This document shows positions 42,269-53,124 of a DNA stretch of 64,000 bases, piece after piece; within the stretch, counting starts at the first letter, position 1; each line of letters starts with the position of its first letter. Origin of the DNA: Carettochelys insculpta (taxonomy: Eukaryota > Chordata > Testudines > Carettochelyidae); the NCBI RefSeq assembly GCF_033958435.1, contig NC_134137.1:255858501-255922500 (forward strand). The letters are read 5' to 3'. Made by a program: the position numbers and the translations under genes. The notes below the pieces were generated by a model. The model was not told where the DNA came from. It made no database searches and was given only the letters and a program-made list of their open reading frames with translations.

Positions 42269-42456
42269 CAGTGTCTCCCAAACTTAAAACATTCACATGC
42301 CCCTTTCAGGATTTTGGCCTTATTGCTGTATCCCCTCTCCCAGTGCCATCCAAGTGCTTATCTCCTAATTTTTAGTAGTTTATTTTCTACCATGTACCTC
42401 TTGAAATCTTTTTGTGTGACACCAGTGGTACACATATCACACTTCGGGAAACACTG
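42269..42456. mobile_element. Short hAT-type MITE with 8-bp target duplication
   Basis: 188 bp. The ends CAGTGTCTCCCAAACTT and CTTCGGGAAACACTG are inverted repeats of the hAT style (CAG...CTG). Direct flanks CCTTAGAG (42261-42268) and CCTTAAAG (42457-42464) match at seven of eight positions. Non-coding. Confidence 0.85.
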
Positions 42457-43284
42457 CCTTAAAGCTATCAATTCCTTGTTTTTCCAATAGATTTTGAAGA
42501 TCTTGCTCTGTTGCTTCAAAAGTGCAATAGTATAAAGAAGGCATTTCCACATAAAAAATAATTATTCTTTTTTTCAGTCAAGCATATGTATACCCCTCTG
42601 ACAAGGGAATTCTATCAGTATCAGGGTGGGAATAAAACCCTTCAGCACAAAAGAGCAATGAGCAACTGTAGAAAAGTGTGACGTTTTGAATCCATGAGCT
42701 ACTGACATAGAGGACCCAATTTGCTACCTCCCAAATAAATTAACATTTACATCTATTATGTAGCATTCTGCGAAGAAGAGAAGACTCTTCAGTAGCCTTA
42801 TAACCCTTTGGTTGTTTACACTTCTGATGGACAAAGTTAGCCATCTTAATGCCTTTTAACTACTGAAGAGTATAAAAATAAAAAGTGACCTATGAAACCT
42901 GTGTGCTTGCTCTACCTAGACGTGTCCACAGTGTATCAGACTGTCTTTTTGGCAAGGCAGAATCAAGTAAGGCACAAGAATGAGTGCTACCTTAAGTTTT
43001 AGGACTTCTGCTTCAGGAATAAAATTTAGGTCATTTGAAAACCTCACTCTATGTCTATGAAAAATACAATGCATGTGCCAAAATAGCCATGGATTTTAAG
43101 ATTTTGTAAGCAGACACTAGAGCCATTAGGTCACTACTTTGAAATCTGGTTTTAATGGACACATGATAACAACCTTTAATATTGAAGTTACTCAATGGGG
43201 TGGGCATCCTATGTACTTATGGGTAATATGAGGAAACAAGCTAATTGTATGACCCTCTGAAAAATCTATAACTGAATTCTGTTA

Positions 43285-43486
43285 AATAGTAACAGAGAGG
43301 GAGCCATACTAGTCTATATACTATCAAAACAAAAAGCAGTTGAGTAGCACTTTAAAGACTAGCAAAATAATTTATTACATGAGCTTTCGTGGGACAGACC
43401 CGCTTCTTCAGACCATAGCCATACCAGAATAGACTCAATATTTAAGGCACAGAGAACCAAAAACAGTAATCGACTGCTTTTTGTTT
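43285..43486 (+). mobile_element. SINE-like repeat with 12-bp target duplication
   Basis: 202 bp containing AGGGAGCCATACTAGTCTAT, GTAGCACTTTAAAGACTAGC, TTATTACATGAGCTTTCGTG and CCGCTTCTTCAGA. It is flanked by the exact 12-mer TGAATTCTGTTA at 43273-43284 and 43487-43498, which supports retrotransposition. Near the right end GACTGCTTTTTGTTTT is the inverse of AAAACAAAAAGCAGTT inside the element, so this copy too is partly folded back. Confidence 0.82.
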
Positions 43487-43903
43487 TGAATTCTGTTAGA
43501 TTTTGTCACTGTCATTCCCAGTATGCTGAAAATGGCATAGTTATGGTTCCTCCACTGGTCAGACTGTCTTAAAGAAACACCAGGATTGGCATGTAAAGAA
43601 AGAATTATGCTGTTGTCTTTGCACCAGTATCTGAAGCTTACCCAAACTGATGAGCTCTTTGGACAATGAATACTCCCAAATGCAAAGTCCATATTAGGGG
43701 AAAAAAAAAAAAAAAAAAAGAAAAAACTTGAGACAAAATACAGAAGTATATTCTGAAGCCTGGTCTACCCAAGAAAATTAAGTCTGCTTACCTATACGGC
43801 TCTGTGATGTGAAAAATGCACACCTTTGAGCTATGTACTTTTCACTAGACAGCCGTAGCATGAAGGAAGAAATCTTTAATCAACCTGCCTACCCTATTTC
43901 TGG

Positions 43904-44151
43904 GGCCATGTCTACACTTGACCAAAATTTCAAAAGGGCCATGCTAATGGCCTAATTGGAGAATACTAATGAAGAGCTCAAATGAATATTCAGAGCCTCA
44001 TGAACATGCTGCCAGACACGGCACTTCAAAAATGCTGCAGCTGGCAGCATGCTAATGGGGCACTGAATATGCATTTCATCGCCTCTTTAGTATTCTCTGA
44101 TTTAGCAATTAGCATGGCCCTTCTGAAGTTTTGGCCAAGCGTAGACACGGC
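43904..44151. mobile_element. Foldback MITE of the GGCCATGTCTACAC family
   Basis: The left end GGCCATGTCTACACTTGACC and right end GGCCAAGCGTAGACACGGC pair. Arms contain AGGGCCATGCTAATGGCC and GAGCCTCATGAACATGCTGC with partners. About 248 bp, decayed. Just upstream (43755-43870) is another short repeat with a 'gtctaccc' start. Confidence 0.65.
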
Positions 44152-44429
44152 AAGGGGGTAGATTGCCTATGCCAATGTGAGAATCCCTCCCATCAGCATA
44201 GGTAGTATCTACACTAAAGTATCACAAACTGTAGCATTTGAAATGTACACATACTCTAAAAAGTACCTGGTTAGGTAGAGATATCCCACAATCAGCTACC
44301 ATAATGTTAAACACAAGTGTTTTTCACTACAGACTGTTAAACTGTAGTTAATGTAATTATGTCGTTTGTTAAGAAACATTCAAAAACTATGGAACTGGCC
44401 AGTGTAGATGAAGCCTTGGATTTCTGACT

Positions 44430-47400
44430 TGCACTTGAGGAAACTGCTGTAATTTGTTCTGAGTATGTGCTTGGCCTGGCCTGTGGACTTACTGGTCTGG
44501 GAAGATGCAGATACCACAATGTCCTGTTGCAGAAGATAGACAAACTGTCACAAAGCTTCTGGTAAGAATTCAAGTGTAAAAGCTGAAGTTATTTTAAAAA
44601 AAATTCTACCCAGAAAAATTCATAGTCCTTTCACTGGGCAGAGAAACAAAAAACAATCCACCTCACTAGGGTATACACCACCCGCTCTACCGAAAAATGT
44701 CAAGTTAACATAGATTGTCAAAGTGCTTAAAGAAACTATGTTGTGACCAAACTAATTGCAAGAATTTTGAAGATAAGTGAGCAGAACTGTGGACTATTCT
44801 AAAATAGATGACTAATCTCTGCTGGTGTCCTGCACTAAGGCAGCACATAAGGTGAAGATCCAAACAAACAACCTGCCTTGCCATCCTTGTGACAATCTCA
44901 GCATCAATGGAAAGCACTGAATGGGCACAGAGACCTCCAACCCCACGATGAGACCAGAACGTAGCAGCTTACACTGAACATACCAGAATGCCACTTCGAT
45001 GAATAAATGCAGAACAACTGTTTCCAGAGCTGGTAATTTACTGTATTATATTATTTGCATAGCAAAGTACATAGAGGCAAAAGCAGAAAGGTTAGTGAAA
45101 TGGAAGGGAAAATGTCAGCTGAGAAAGAGAATGAAACTGGGTCCTCCCTTCATCCTCACGTGAACGTATAAACCATTTTTAAGTTGAAGTTAAATACCAG
45201 GAAAGAATGTCACCAGGAGGGGATTTTCAAATCTCTGATGCTCAAGAAGCTACTACCTGGTCATTTTTTTTTTTTAATGTAACCCATTACACTTACTTTC
45301 AACACAAGACAAAGAGAAATTGCAGGCCTGCTCAGCACAGAGTAAATCTAACTCTGCAGTCACAGAAAGATAGCTTGCCATCAACTACAGCTGAGGAGAA
45401 AACAGGAGTTTTGTTTTGTTTAAAGTTCCTATTTAAGATTCCAAAAGCCATGATCTACTGTTCAGACTAATACAAAACATATGAGCTATTTTCTTCCCTT
45501 CCTTTTCTGAAGTCTCCTACATGACTTTTAACCCAATCAGAAATATGGACTGTGGCTGTCTTTTCAAGAGGCAATCATGAACCTTTGAAAATCAATTAAG
45601 TATTTTATTTTACCACAAAATAGGTTTTCAAGCAGATGCAGACAGCAAAGCCTCTACAATCTCATGCTGCACAGCACGAAGGACAACTGAGAGAGAGAAG
45701 ACAAAAGTGTACCGGTTATTTCATCAAAAGCTTCTGCTCCCCCAAGTGGTGGAAAAAAAAATCTAATCCATATTTCATGAAGAGAAAATGTAATACAATT
45801 ACGTATGCTTCACTATTGCTTATAAAAATATTGTTGTGAGAAATCACTACGGAATAACTCCTTTTCAACAGAACTCATCTGGTTCCTTTTATGAAGGACT
45901 TGATTTTAGCAAAGCATCTCAGAAAAGCAGCAGACGAATGGTTTCAAACAATGCAGACAGAACCAAATGAGTTAAGCATTGTTTGTTTTTAGATAATTCC
46001 AAACTTTATTTTCAACTTACTATATTTGTTAGGTTTACATCAGGCAACACCAACCAAAAACAGTGGTTTACTGTGCCTAACAGGAGTGTTAATCATCATA
46101 CTGTGTATTTGATTATTTATTGTTTATATTTGTGACACTCGTGATGTTTAACTTGATGATGTGACTAATTCATTATTTAGAAATGCAACCAAAGGGCTGT
46201 CATCAAAATTTAAAGAGCCAAAGATTACCAAGCTCAATCAAAGGCCTGAGAATCTGACAGCTGTTCAACCCATCAAGACTAATCTAAATCTAAAAAGCAT
46301 CAACTGGAACTGTGAGAAAATTATCCGTGTATTTATATTTGAGACTGTCACAACAGAAAACAAAAGCAGAGCAACAGATGTACCCAGTAGCACAAAGTCA
46401 CTACCAGTTTGAAGGGAAAATTTCTTCATCAACAAGCAAAGATCAAAGAGCTGGCAAAAGATACTGGCCAGATTCACCTTTGCTTGCAATTCATTTGGCA
46501 AACTGTGCTATTTTACAGTAAAAAAAACATACAAGTAACTAGAATTTTGGCTGAACATGAGATTATTCAAGACAGAAAGTATACTATGAAGATTTCCAAC
46601 AAAAACAGTTGGCACAAACCCAGATTAATCACAATCATATTGTTACATAGTCCTAGTTGCCACTCTCCACCAATGTTCAGTAAGGAGAGAAACAAAACAA
46701 TATCAAGTTTACAGCTTTGTTAAGTATTCTAGATGAGCATGGCCACACATTAAATACAAAATGAAGAACACACATGAAAAAGGTTGGCCAAAAATTAAAG
46801 AAAGTTTTAAAAAATAAGGAAAGAATCATGGTTTAAAAATATCACTGATGAAAAACAAATGAGAGCGCTTGTGGATTCACCCCTTTAATTCTCCCTCAGA
46901 CATAGGAAGAGAAGAAACCACATTCAGGAGCTTGCACTAAAAAAATCCTTTATAGGTATCTAAAGGATCCTTTTACTATAGACCTGACTGGACCAAATTC
47001 AGATGCAGTGTAGTTCAATACATTTTACCCTTTTAAAAACCAAAAAACTTATATCCTCTAATGTTTATTTCTGCAGGTAATAAAATATTGACACAGTTGA
47101 TATTTTATAGTTAAACTAAATTTGTTTTTCTTTCAAAAAACATTTAAATCTACTATCGTTTGATAAAGGACTCATAATTTTACAAGAACACATCTATACA
47201 TAACATAGCCCAGAAAAAGTCCTGTCAGGATTTTTGGTTGGAAACTAACAAATTTTAGGTTAGGAGTTTTCTGTAGTCACATTCATCACTAACAACTTCT
47301 TTGCTTAGTCTTTAATAATTAATGAAAATCCATCTACAATGTATTATTTGGAATTTGATGTACTGTATTTTCTTCTATTACGCTATCAATCCCCAGGACC

Positions 47401-48630
47401 CTTGGGCTATCCACGAAGAAGCTTCTCTTTCTACTTCAACATTTAAGTTCCTAAAACGGTTTTATCTTCTGTTACTAAAGTAATGAACTCTGAGCCAAAC
47501 AAACAACTTGCTCCTTCAAATGACTTTATATACTCTCCTACATGATGTAATTACTCAAAGTTGCTGTTATATACAAGAGTTCTCAAATATTTCACCAGAA
47601 TCAAATCCAAATGGATACGGGTTACCTCCAGAATAAAGGTATCACTCATATTTGTTAATTTATTTAATAATTGCAAATCTCTCATGTTTACTGGTACTTA
47701 AATGTGTATACAATATAAAATGCTTCTCGCTGTTTTAAGATGACAGTTTCCCTCTTACAAATTAAGTATTCAAAGATAAACATATCAGCATTCTTGTATC
47801 ATTTAGGAGTGTGTCAAGAGCCTAAGATATTACTGAGAGAACAACAACACTAAGCACCTTTCAGTGCCTGTTTCACCCCCCAGCATTTGCCTATCTATCT
47901 TCTTTCTCCATTTAGATTGTAAGCTCTCTAGGGTAGGGACACTCTCTAACAATGTGTTTGTTCAGCTAATGTGACAAGGAACTCATTTGCAGCATCGAGA
48001 TAATACAGATATTCATTAAATTGAAAAATACTCAAACTCAGTATAATGAATGTAACACCATTTGCAAATAGTCTTTGCTCTTAATCTAACAATCTACTGA
48101 AAGTTAAAGGTCTACTTTTTTATATTAGCTTTCCTCAAAAGTATTTGTAGTATTTAACAGACAATATCTTAAGTTAGTGTTTTGTCACTTTTCTTCCAAA
48201 TTTAAGCCTGTCTCAATTTTTTTTCATGTTACTTAAATAAACACCAACCCACTGCACAAAAACACCTATGCTAAAAGAATGTTAAAGGTTTCAAAGTAAA
48301 ACAGTCAAGTGAGAAAATGCTACAAGGCGGCCACATGTAACTCAAGATCATAACACAAAAAAGACATGGAAAATCTTGATGTGGGTATTTCTTAACTTCT
48401 AAATATTTGATTTTGCATTAAGTGTTTTTGATGCACTGCATGCATGCAGTGTCCAAGGCTCTTCAAAAACCAAAGGGAAAAAAAAACACAGATTCCACCA
48501 CATACTACCATAGTGACACCCATCAAGGTCTTCAGCAGCAAATGGAAACTTGGCCACTTAGATCTGTAACATAGCTCTAACACTTCACTAGCGCTAATAA
48601 AAGAGTAACAGACAGAGTAGGGTGTTAGTC
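44430..48630. other. No recognisable gene
   Basis: AT-rich intergenic or intronic sequence. About 47905-47960 (TAGATTGTAAGCTCTCTAGG then GTAGGGACA) looks like a short LINE 3'-tail relic. Nothing else was classified on either strand. Confidence 0.35.
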
Positions 48631-48637
48631 CTTAAGG

Positions 48638-49343
48638 CCTTTTCTAGACTATCAAGTTTTGTTGCCAAAAGTGTGAGAGCATACACAACGCAACGCGACT
48701 TTTGTCAGGAAAAACGTTCAGTTTTGGCGACAACAAACTTTCCCCTTGCAAGAGACTTTTTTCTTTTCCCTTTCCCGTATGGCTGATAAAAAGCCAATAT
48801 AGAATAGATGCTGCTGTTTGTTTTATCAACCGAACTGGCTTCCACCAGTATCCCATAATGCCTGCCCTGCTCAATCGCTGTTTTGATCTCTGCTGCCCTT
48901 TAGACATGGCCTGTACCCTTTCAAAGCTCCAGGAAGTATTCTGGCAGCTGAGTGTGCTGTGTCATTTGGGGAAAAGAGCAAATAATTGCATTGCTCCTGT
49001 TCTGCCCTGAATACAGCAGTAGGGAGGCAGATTGCTGTTGCAGGTGGAGGGGGACAGACTGTTTTGCGGTTTTTACACTCCACAGCATGGAGCACTCACA
49101 GAGCTACTCCTGATGCCACTCCCAGGTGCTGAGGACAATGTAGGAGAAGTCTGTGGGAATCCTCTCTGCCTCCCCTCAACAGTGTACAGTGGTATACATA
49201 CCCAAGTGCATGGCTTACACTATCAATTATGGTGCCCCCAATGTGGGCATGATCTGTAGACAGCAGGAGCAAGTGTCAACATCTGGATACTTTTGGGTGT
49301 CAATATGTTTTGTTGTCAAAGCTTCTTAGTGCAGATGTGGCAC
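48638..49343. mobile_element. Possible long MITE
   Basis: The left end AGGCCTTTTCTAGACTATCA with TTTTGTTGCCAAAAG faces the right end TTTTGTTGTCAAAGC and TTAGTGCAGATGTGGC, roughly inverted. The interior is unique-looking and partly GC-rich. About 700 bp. Confidence 0.4.
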
Positions 49344-49488
49344 CAGAGAAGGAGAGGGAAGCTCAGTTCAAAAGTGGCTGGCACAAAAAAATTATTAAAC
49401 AAAGGCAAAGACTCTAGAGTCTTGGGTTCTATATCTGGTCTCAGAGAGAGATGGTTCAAACAGCATAATGATGACCATAGATTTAACA

Positions 49489-50135
49489 CAGGGGTCTGCA
49501 GCCGAAACAGTGAGAAGAGCCATTTTTTCAGATTCAGTTACAAAATCAATACCTCAAGAGCCACAATGCACGTGAATATAAGACAGTCCTTAATAATGTC
49601 AAACCGTGCTTTTTATCACCCCTATTTTAAGAACGGTGCACAAGTAATGATTTGTGCCAGTTAGAAAATTGTTACTCCCATCCCCAGGCTTTACCCCCCC
49701 ACCAGCCCCCAAATCTTTCCCTCATTCCCAGGCTTTATCCCCCCCATGCTGCAAACCCACCCCCATCACCAGGATTAACCCCTCTGAGCCCCAACCTTCC
49801 CCCCGCCACCATCTCAGGCTTAACCCCTCCGAGCCCAGGATTAACCCCTCTGAGCCCTCTCCCTCCCAGGCTTAACTCACCTCGGCACACAGTTCTACCA
49901 TGGCCACTGCCTCCCCACACTGCTCCCCACTGCCATTGCCTCCTTCTTGGCATGGGTGCGCAGCTCCAGCAGGGGCAGGCTTGGCCTCCCCTCCCCACAG
50001 CTTTCATGCTGGCTTAGACTTCCACCCACTTGAGGCAGCTCTCTGCCTAGCCAGCTTTTCCTTCTGGGCTCCCTGCCTTCAGTGACCCCTCGAAGAGCCG
50101 CCTAAGGCTCCGGAGCAGCAGGTGGCCAGCCCCTG
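49489..50135. mobile_element. hAT-type MITE with perfect 8-bp target duplication and inner minisatellite
   Basis: 647 bp starting CAGGGGTCTGCAGCC and ending GGTGGCCAGCCCCTG. Exact ATTTAACA on both sides (49481-49488, 50136-50143). About 49685-49880 holds degenerate copies of AGGMTTAACCCCTCYGAGCC, a minisatellite carried inside the element. Open frames there are by-products of the C-rich repeat. Confidence 0.88.
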
Positions 50136-50149
50136 ATTTAACACATTCA

Positions 50150-51840
50150 TTCTGAAAGGCTATACGCAGTGGTGAGCTAATGAGTTGGATAAACCTGAGA
50201 CCCAGCAGCTGATTGTGCTGCATCCCCATTTTAAAATTTCACACTGGGCCTGGGCTAAAGCTCCACTCCCAGCTTGGCTCCTATCATTTTCTGGTATATT
50301 TCAGTTGCTATATTTGTAAAAGTTGACAAAATTTACTTGTCAGCCCCCAGTTAAGTGCTACATTTCTGCTGGTTTTTTGGCACAGAATAAGTCAGACTAA
50401 ACTGTATGAGCTCCTGGCCTTCTATCCAGACCATCTTCCTACTGGCCAAAAGTGGAGCAGGTTAACTGCTGCTGTTGCACTCCCAATCCGAATCATTAGC
50501 TCTGTGCTACATAATCAGTCCATTGGGGGTGGGAGCACACTCAGTGGAGCTGGTATGCCTGGGTATTTAAGCAAGTTTCCAACCATTTCTATTGAGGATC
50601 TGCAAGTTGTGACAGAGCTTTTGACAGCTGGATATTACTTGCACACACACACACACAAAAAAACTCAATACATCAACAAAACTGCTTTTACCACTTGCCT
50701 CAGCCCCACAAGTAGTTAAGCCATTTTCACTAATACTGAAACATACAAAATTAAGCCACAGGCAGAGAGCACGAGCAAGCATGGAAAACTTCAACCTGAG
50801 CAGCGGACATGCAGCACGGGAGCAAAAAAACCAAAACAAAAAACAAAATAAAAAAAACAAGGTTATAATGAAGAGTATTAGGCAAACTAAATCAGAGGCA
50901 CCCACATTCAAATTCTTCCCCCCTCCCACCCCAAGCACTGTTCCTTCTAACTTTTTCCATCCCTGGGCAGAACAAATTTTGTTGTGCGCACCCAGGCAAG
51001 TGTGGATGTGCACCACCAACAAACATTCGCCCCTTCGTGGGTGGCTGTGGGCACTCTGATAATCAGCTGGGTGACAACTGAACCTCTCCTGGGAGTCTGC
51101 CCAAGCACTCACCTTACAGTAAACAGCACAATGAATAAAGAATGAATTTTGTATGCTCACTAATGGGGGTGATCTATTCATATTGGTGCACATAAAATTC
51201 ATGTGGCGGGGTGGGGCCAATAGATTGATTGTAGGAGGGGGCTCAGAGCTAGAACAGAGGGTTAGCATACAAGGGCTCTGTTTGGCAGTGCAGGGGTGAG
51301 GCTGGGGATGAGGGTAGTGTGTAGTGGTGTGAGGAGGCAAGCACTCCAGAGCTGAAATTCTCCAGTTGCACCAAGAGAGGGTCTAGTCGACCCCGGCCAC
51401 AGGCCTTGCTGCTCTGGCAGGGAGTGCTGAGACCAGGCCACTCTGGCCACAGCAGGGAAAGGAGGAGGGTGTCCAGATGTGCGGCTGGGCCACAGCTGCC
51501 TTTGAGCTGGAAGAGGAGCACCTGGTAGAGACCACCCCTTCCCCAGCCACCAGGATGGAAGCAGGGCAACCTCCCCTCTTTGCCCAAGTGCCTTAAGCAC
51601 CTGTATGGCACCTCACTAGCAATTTGGCCACACAGCTTATAGGCGTCTTACATAGACACTGCCTACAAAAATTGGATACTGAACCTCTGATTATATGATA
51701 TAAGAGTAAATCATTATAAAGCAAGGAACAAATCATATCATAAGACCAGCTATCAGGATTCTACCAAATTCACAGCTGTGAAATGTGTTGTGGTCCATGG
51801 TTTTTCTGTATTTTAACCCCCCATATTAGAGGCAATTCTT
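50150..51840. other. No recognisable gene
   Basis: Contains a short CA repeat at 50641-50658 and a GC-richer patch near 51200-51600 with by-chance open frames on the minus strand. No domain, splice-bounded exon or classified repeat. Confidence 0.35.
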
Positions 51841-51850
51841 AAAGGAGAGT

Positions 51851-52030
51851 CAGCGTTTCTCAAATTGGGAGTCCTGACACACAAGAAAGGTGGGAGGTTT
51901 GTCGAAAGATTATTGAACGATGGGCACAGTATTGCCTTTACTTCCACGCTGATGACGTCAGTGCTGCCTTCAGAACTGGGTTCCCAGGCAGCCACTGCCG
52001 CTCTGCAGCCAACCAGCTCTGAAGACAGCC
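51851..52030 (+). mobile_element. Half of a hAT-like element
   Basis: It begins CAGCGTTTCTCAAATTGGGA, a common hAT terminus, and runs through AAGGTGGGAGGTTTGTCG. The matching right terminus is not found. Confidence 0.45.
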
Positions 52031-52185
52031 CTCTTTTGATCAGGATCCCTACAATTACACCAATGTGAAATTTCAGATTTAAATGAAATGTATGATTATT
52101 AAATTCCTATGTCCAGAAAAAGACTGAAATGGACTACAACTTTTTGTATGGCCCATAAATTAGACTTTAAAAATAAAATTGGAGA

Positions 52186-52347
52186 TACACATCTCCTAGA
52201 ACTGGAAGGGACCTTGGGAGGTCATCCAACCACCATACCTGACATCTATTTGCCCCAATCCCTAAGTGGCCTCCTCAAGGATTGAACTCACAACCCTGGG
52301 TTTAACAGGTCAACGCTCAAACCAATGAGCTATCCCTCCACCCTTAT
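52186..52347 (-). mobile_element. Tortoise Pol III SINE (CryI type, tRNA-Lys-derived)
   Basis: Read on the minus strand it begins with a tRNA-like head: an A-box-like GATAGCTCATTGGTTTGAGC and a B-box-like GGGTTGTGAGTTCAATCC. Then comes the SINE body (TTAGGGATTGGGGCAAAT) and a CR1-like tail (GGTCCCTTCCAGTTCTAGG). This is the arrangement of the turtle CryI SINEs mobilised by CR1. It is the best single taxonomic marker in the window. Confidence 0.85.
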
Positions 52348-52635
52348 GCACACAGGTGAAAGTAAGGCAGAGCCCTGCTCTGGTCAGAGCTAACTGGGGT
52401 GTTCAGCTGCAGGAGGTAGCACTGTGTGTGCTTGCAGATGGGCTTTTGGAGCTCTCCTGCAGGGCTAAGTACTAGGTAGCTGAAAGGAGCTGGCGGGGGG
52501 ATGTCACACTCCTCATCTGGGACTGCCCCAGCCCCTCCCTCTCCTGAGCCTTCAAGAAAGGGCAAGGGAGGATGTCTGGCCCCCTGCCCCACCTTCTACA
52601 GATGATGTTTGCTGTTCCCCTTCCATCTATTAGAG

Positions 52636-52813
52636 CAGGCGTGTCCAATTCGCGGCCCTGGACAGCTAGTAATGCGGCCCCACAAGATCGTAAACTTTTA
52701 ACATTATTATGTGACTTATATATATCAACTATATTATATATTTTATATGCGGCCCAAGACAATTCCTCTTCACTCAGTGGGGCCCAGGCAAGCCAAAAGG
52801 TTGGACACCCATG
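52636..52813. mobile_element. hAT-type MITE with perfect 8-bp target duplication
   Basis: 178 bp. The left end CAGGCGTGTCCAATTCGCGG and right end AAAAGGTTGGACACCCATG are imperfect inverted repeats, each next to a GCGGCCC word. Exact TATTAGAG flanks at 52628-52635 and 52814-52821. Non-coding. Confidence 0.88.
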
Positions 52814-53124
52814 TATTAGAGAGTAACAAAAGTACTCCATGTGCTGCATTCCTCTCCTGCCTGACTGGGGAGGAGAACAGGCAGAGGAATAAGTGACCCG
52901 TACTGAGCACTTTCCTCTTCCTCCCTGAGAGTGACGAGCAGCACTGGTAGGAAGGGGAGGGTGAAGCCCCCCTTCCCTCCCTAACGGATGCCTTTAATGA
53001 CCCCCCCCATCTCCCACAGCTTCCAGCCACCTACCCTGATTCTGACCCCGACCCCCGCACACCAAACCTTCTGTCCTGTGTCCCACCACACCCTCACTCC
53101 TAATCCCTGCACCTCTCCATACAC

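Noticed and set aside
43780..43805. A perfect-looking minus-strand donor (CCGTATAG then GTAAGCAG).
   Set aside because: It lies within a short dispersed repeat typical of turtle introns, and the upstream sequence is not open.
49652..50017. Proline-rich open frames on both strands.
   Set aside because: They come from the C-rich minisatellite inside the hAT MITE at 49489-50135.
50567..51340. A 257-codon minus-strand open frame.
   Set aside because: Composition is Pro/His/Ser-rich with hydrophobic runs from T-rich sequence. It has no domain or splice borders, and the CA repeat and poly-A-like tracts lie within it. Probably chance.
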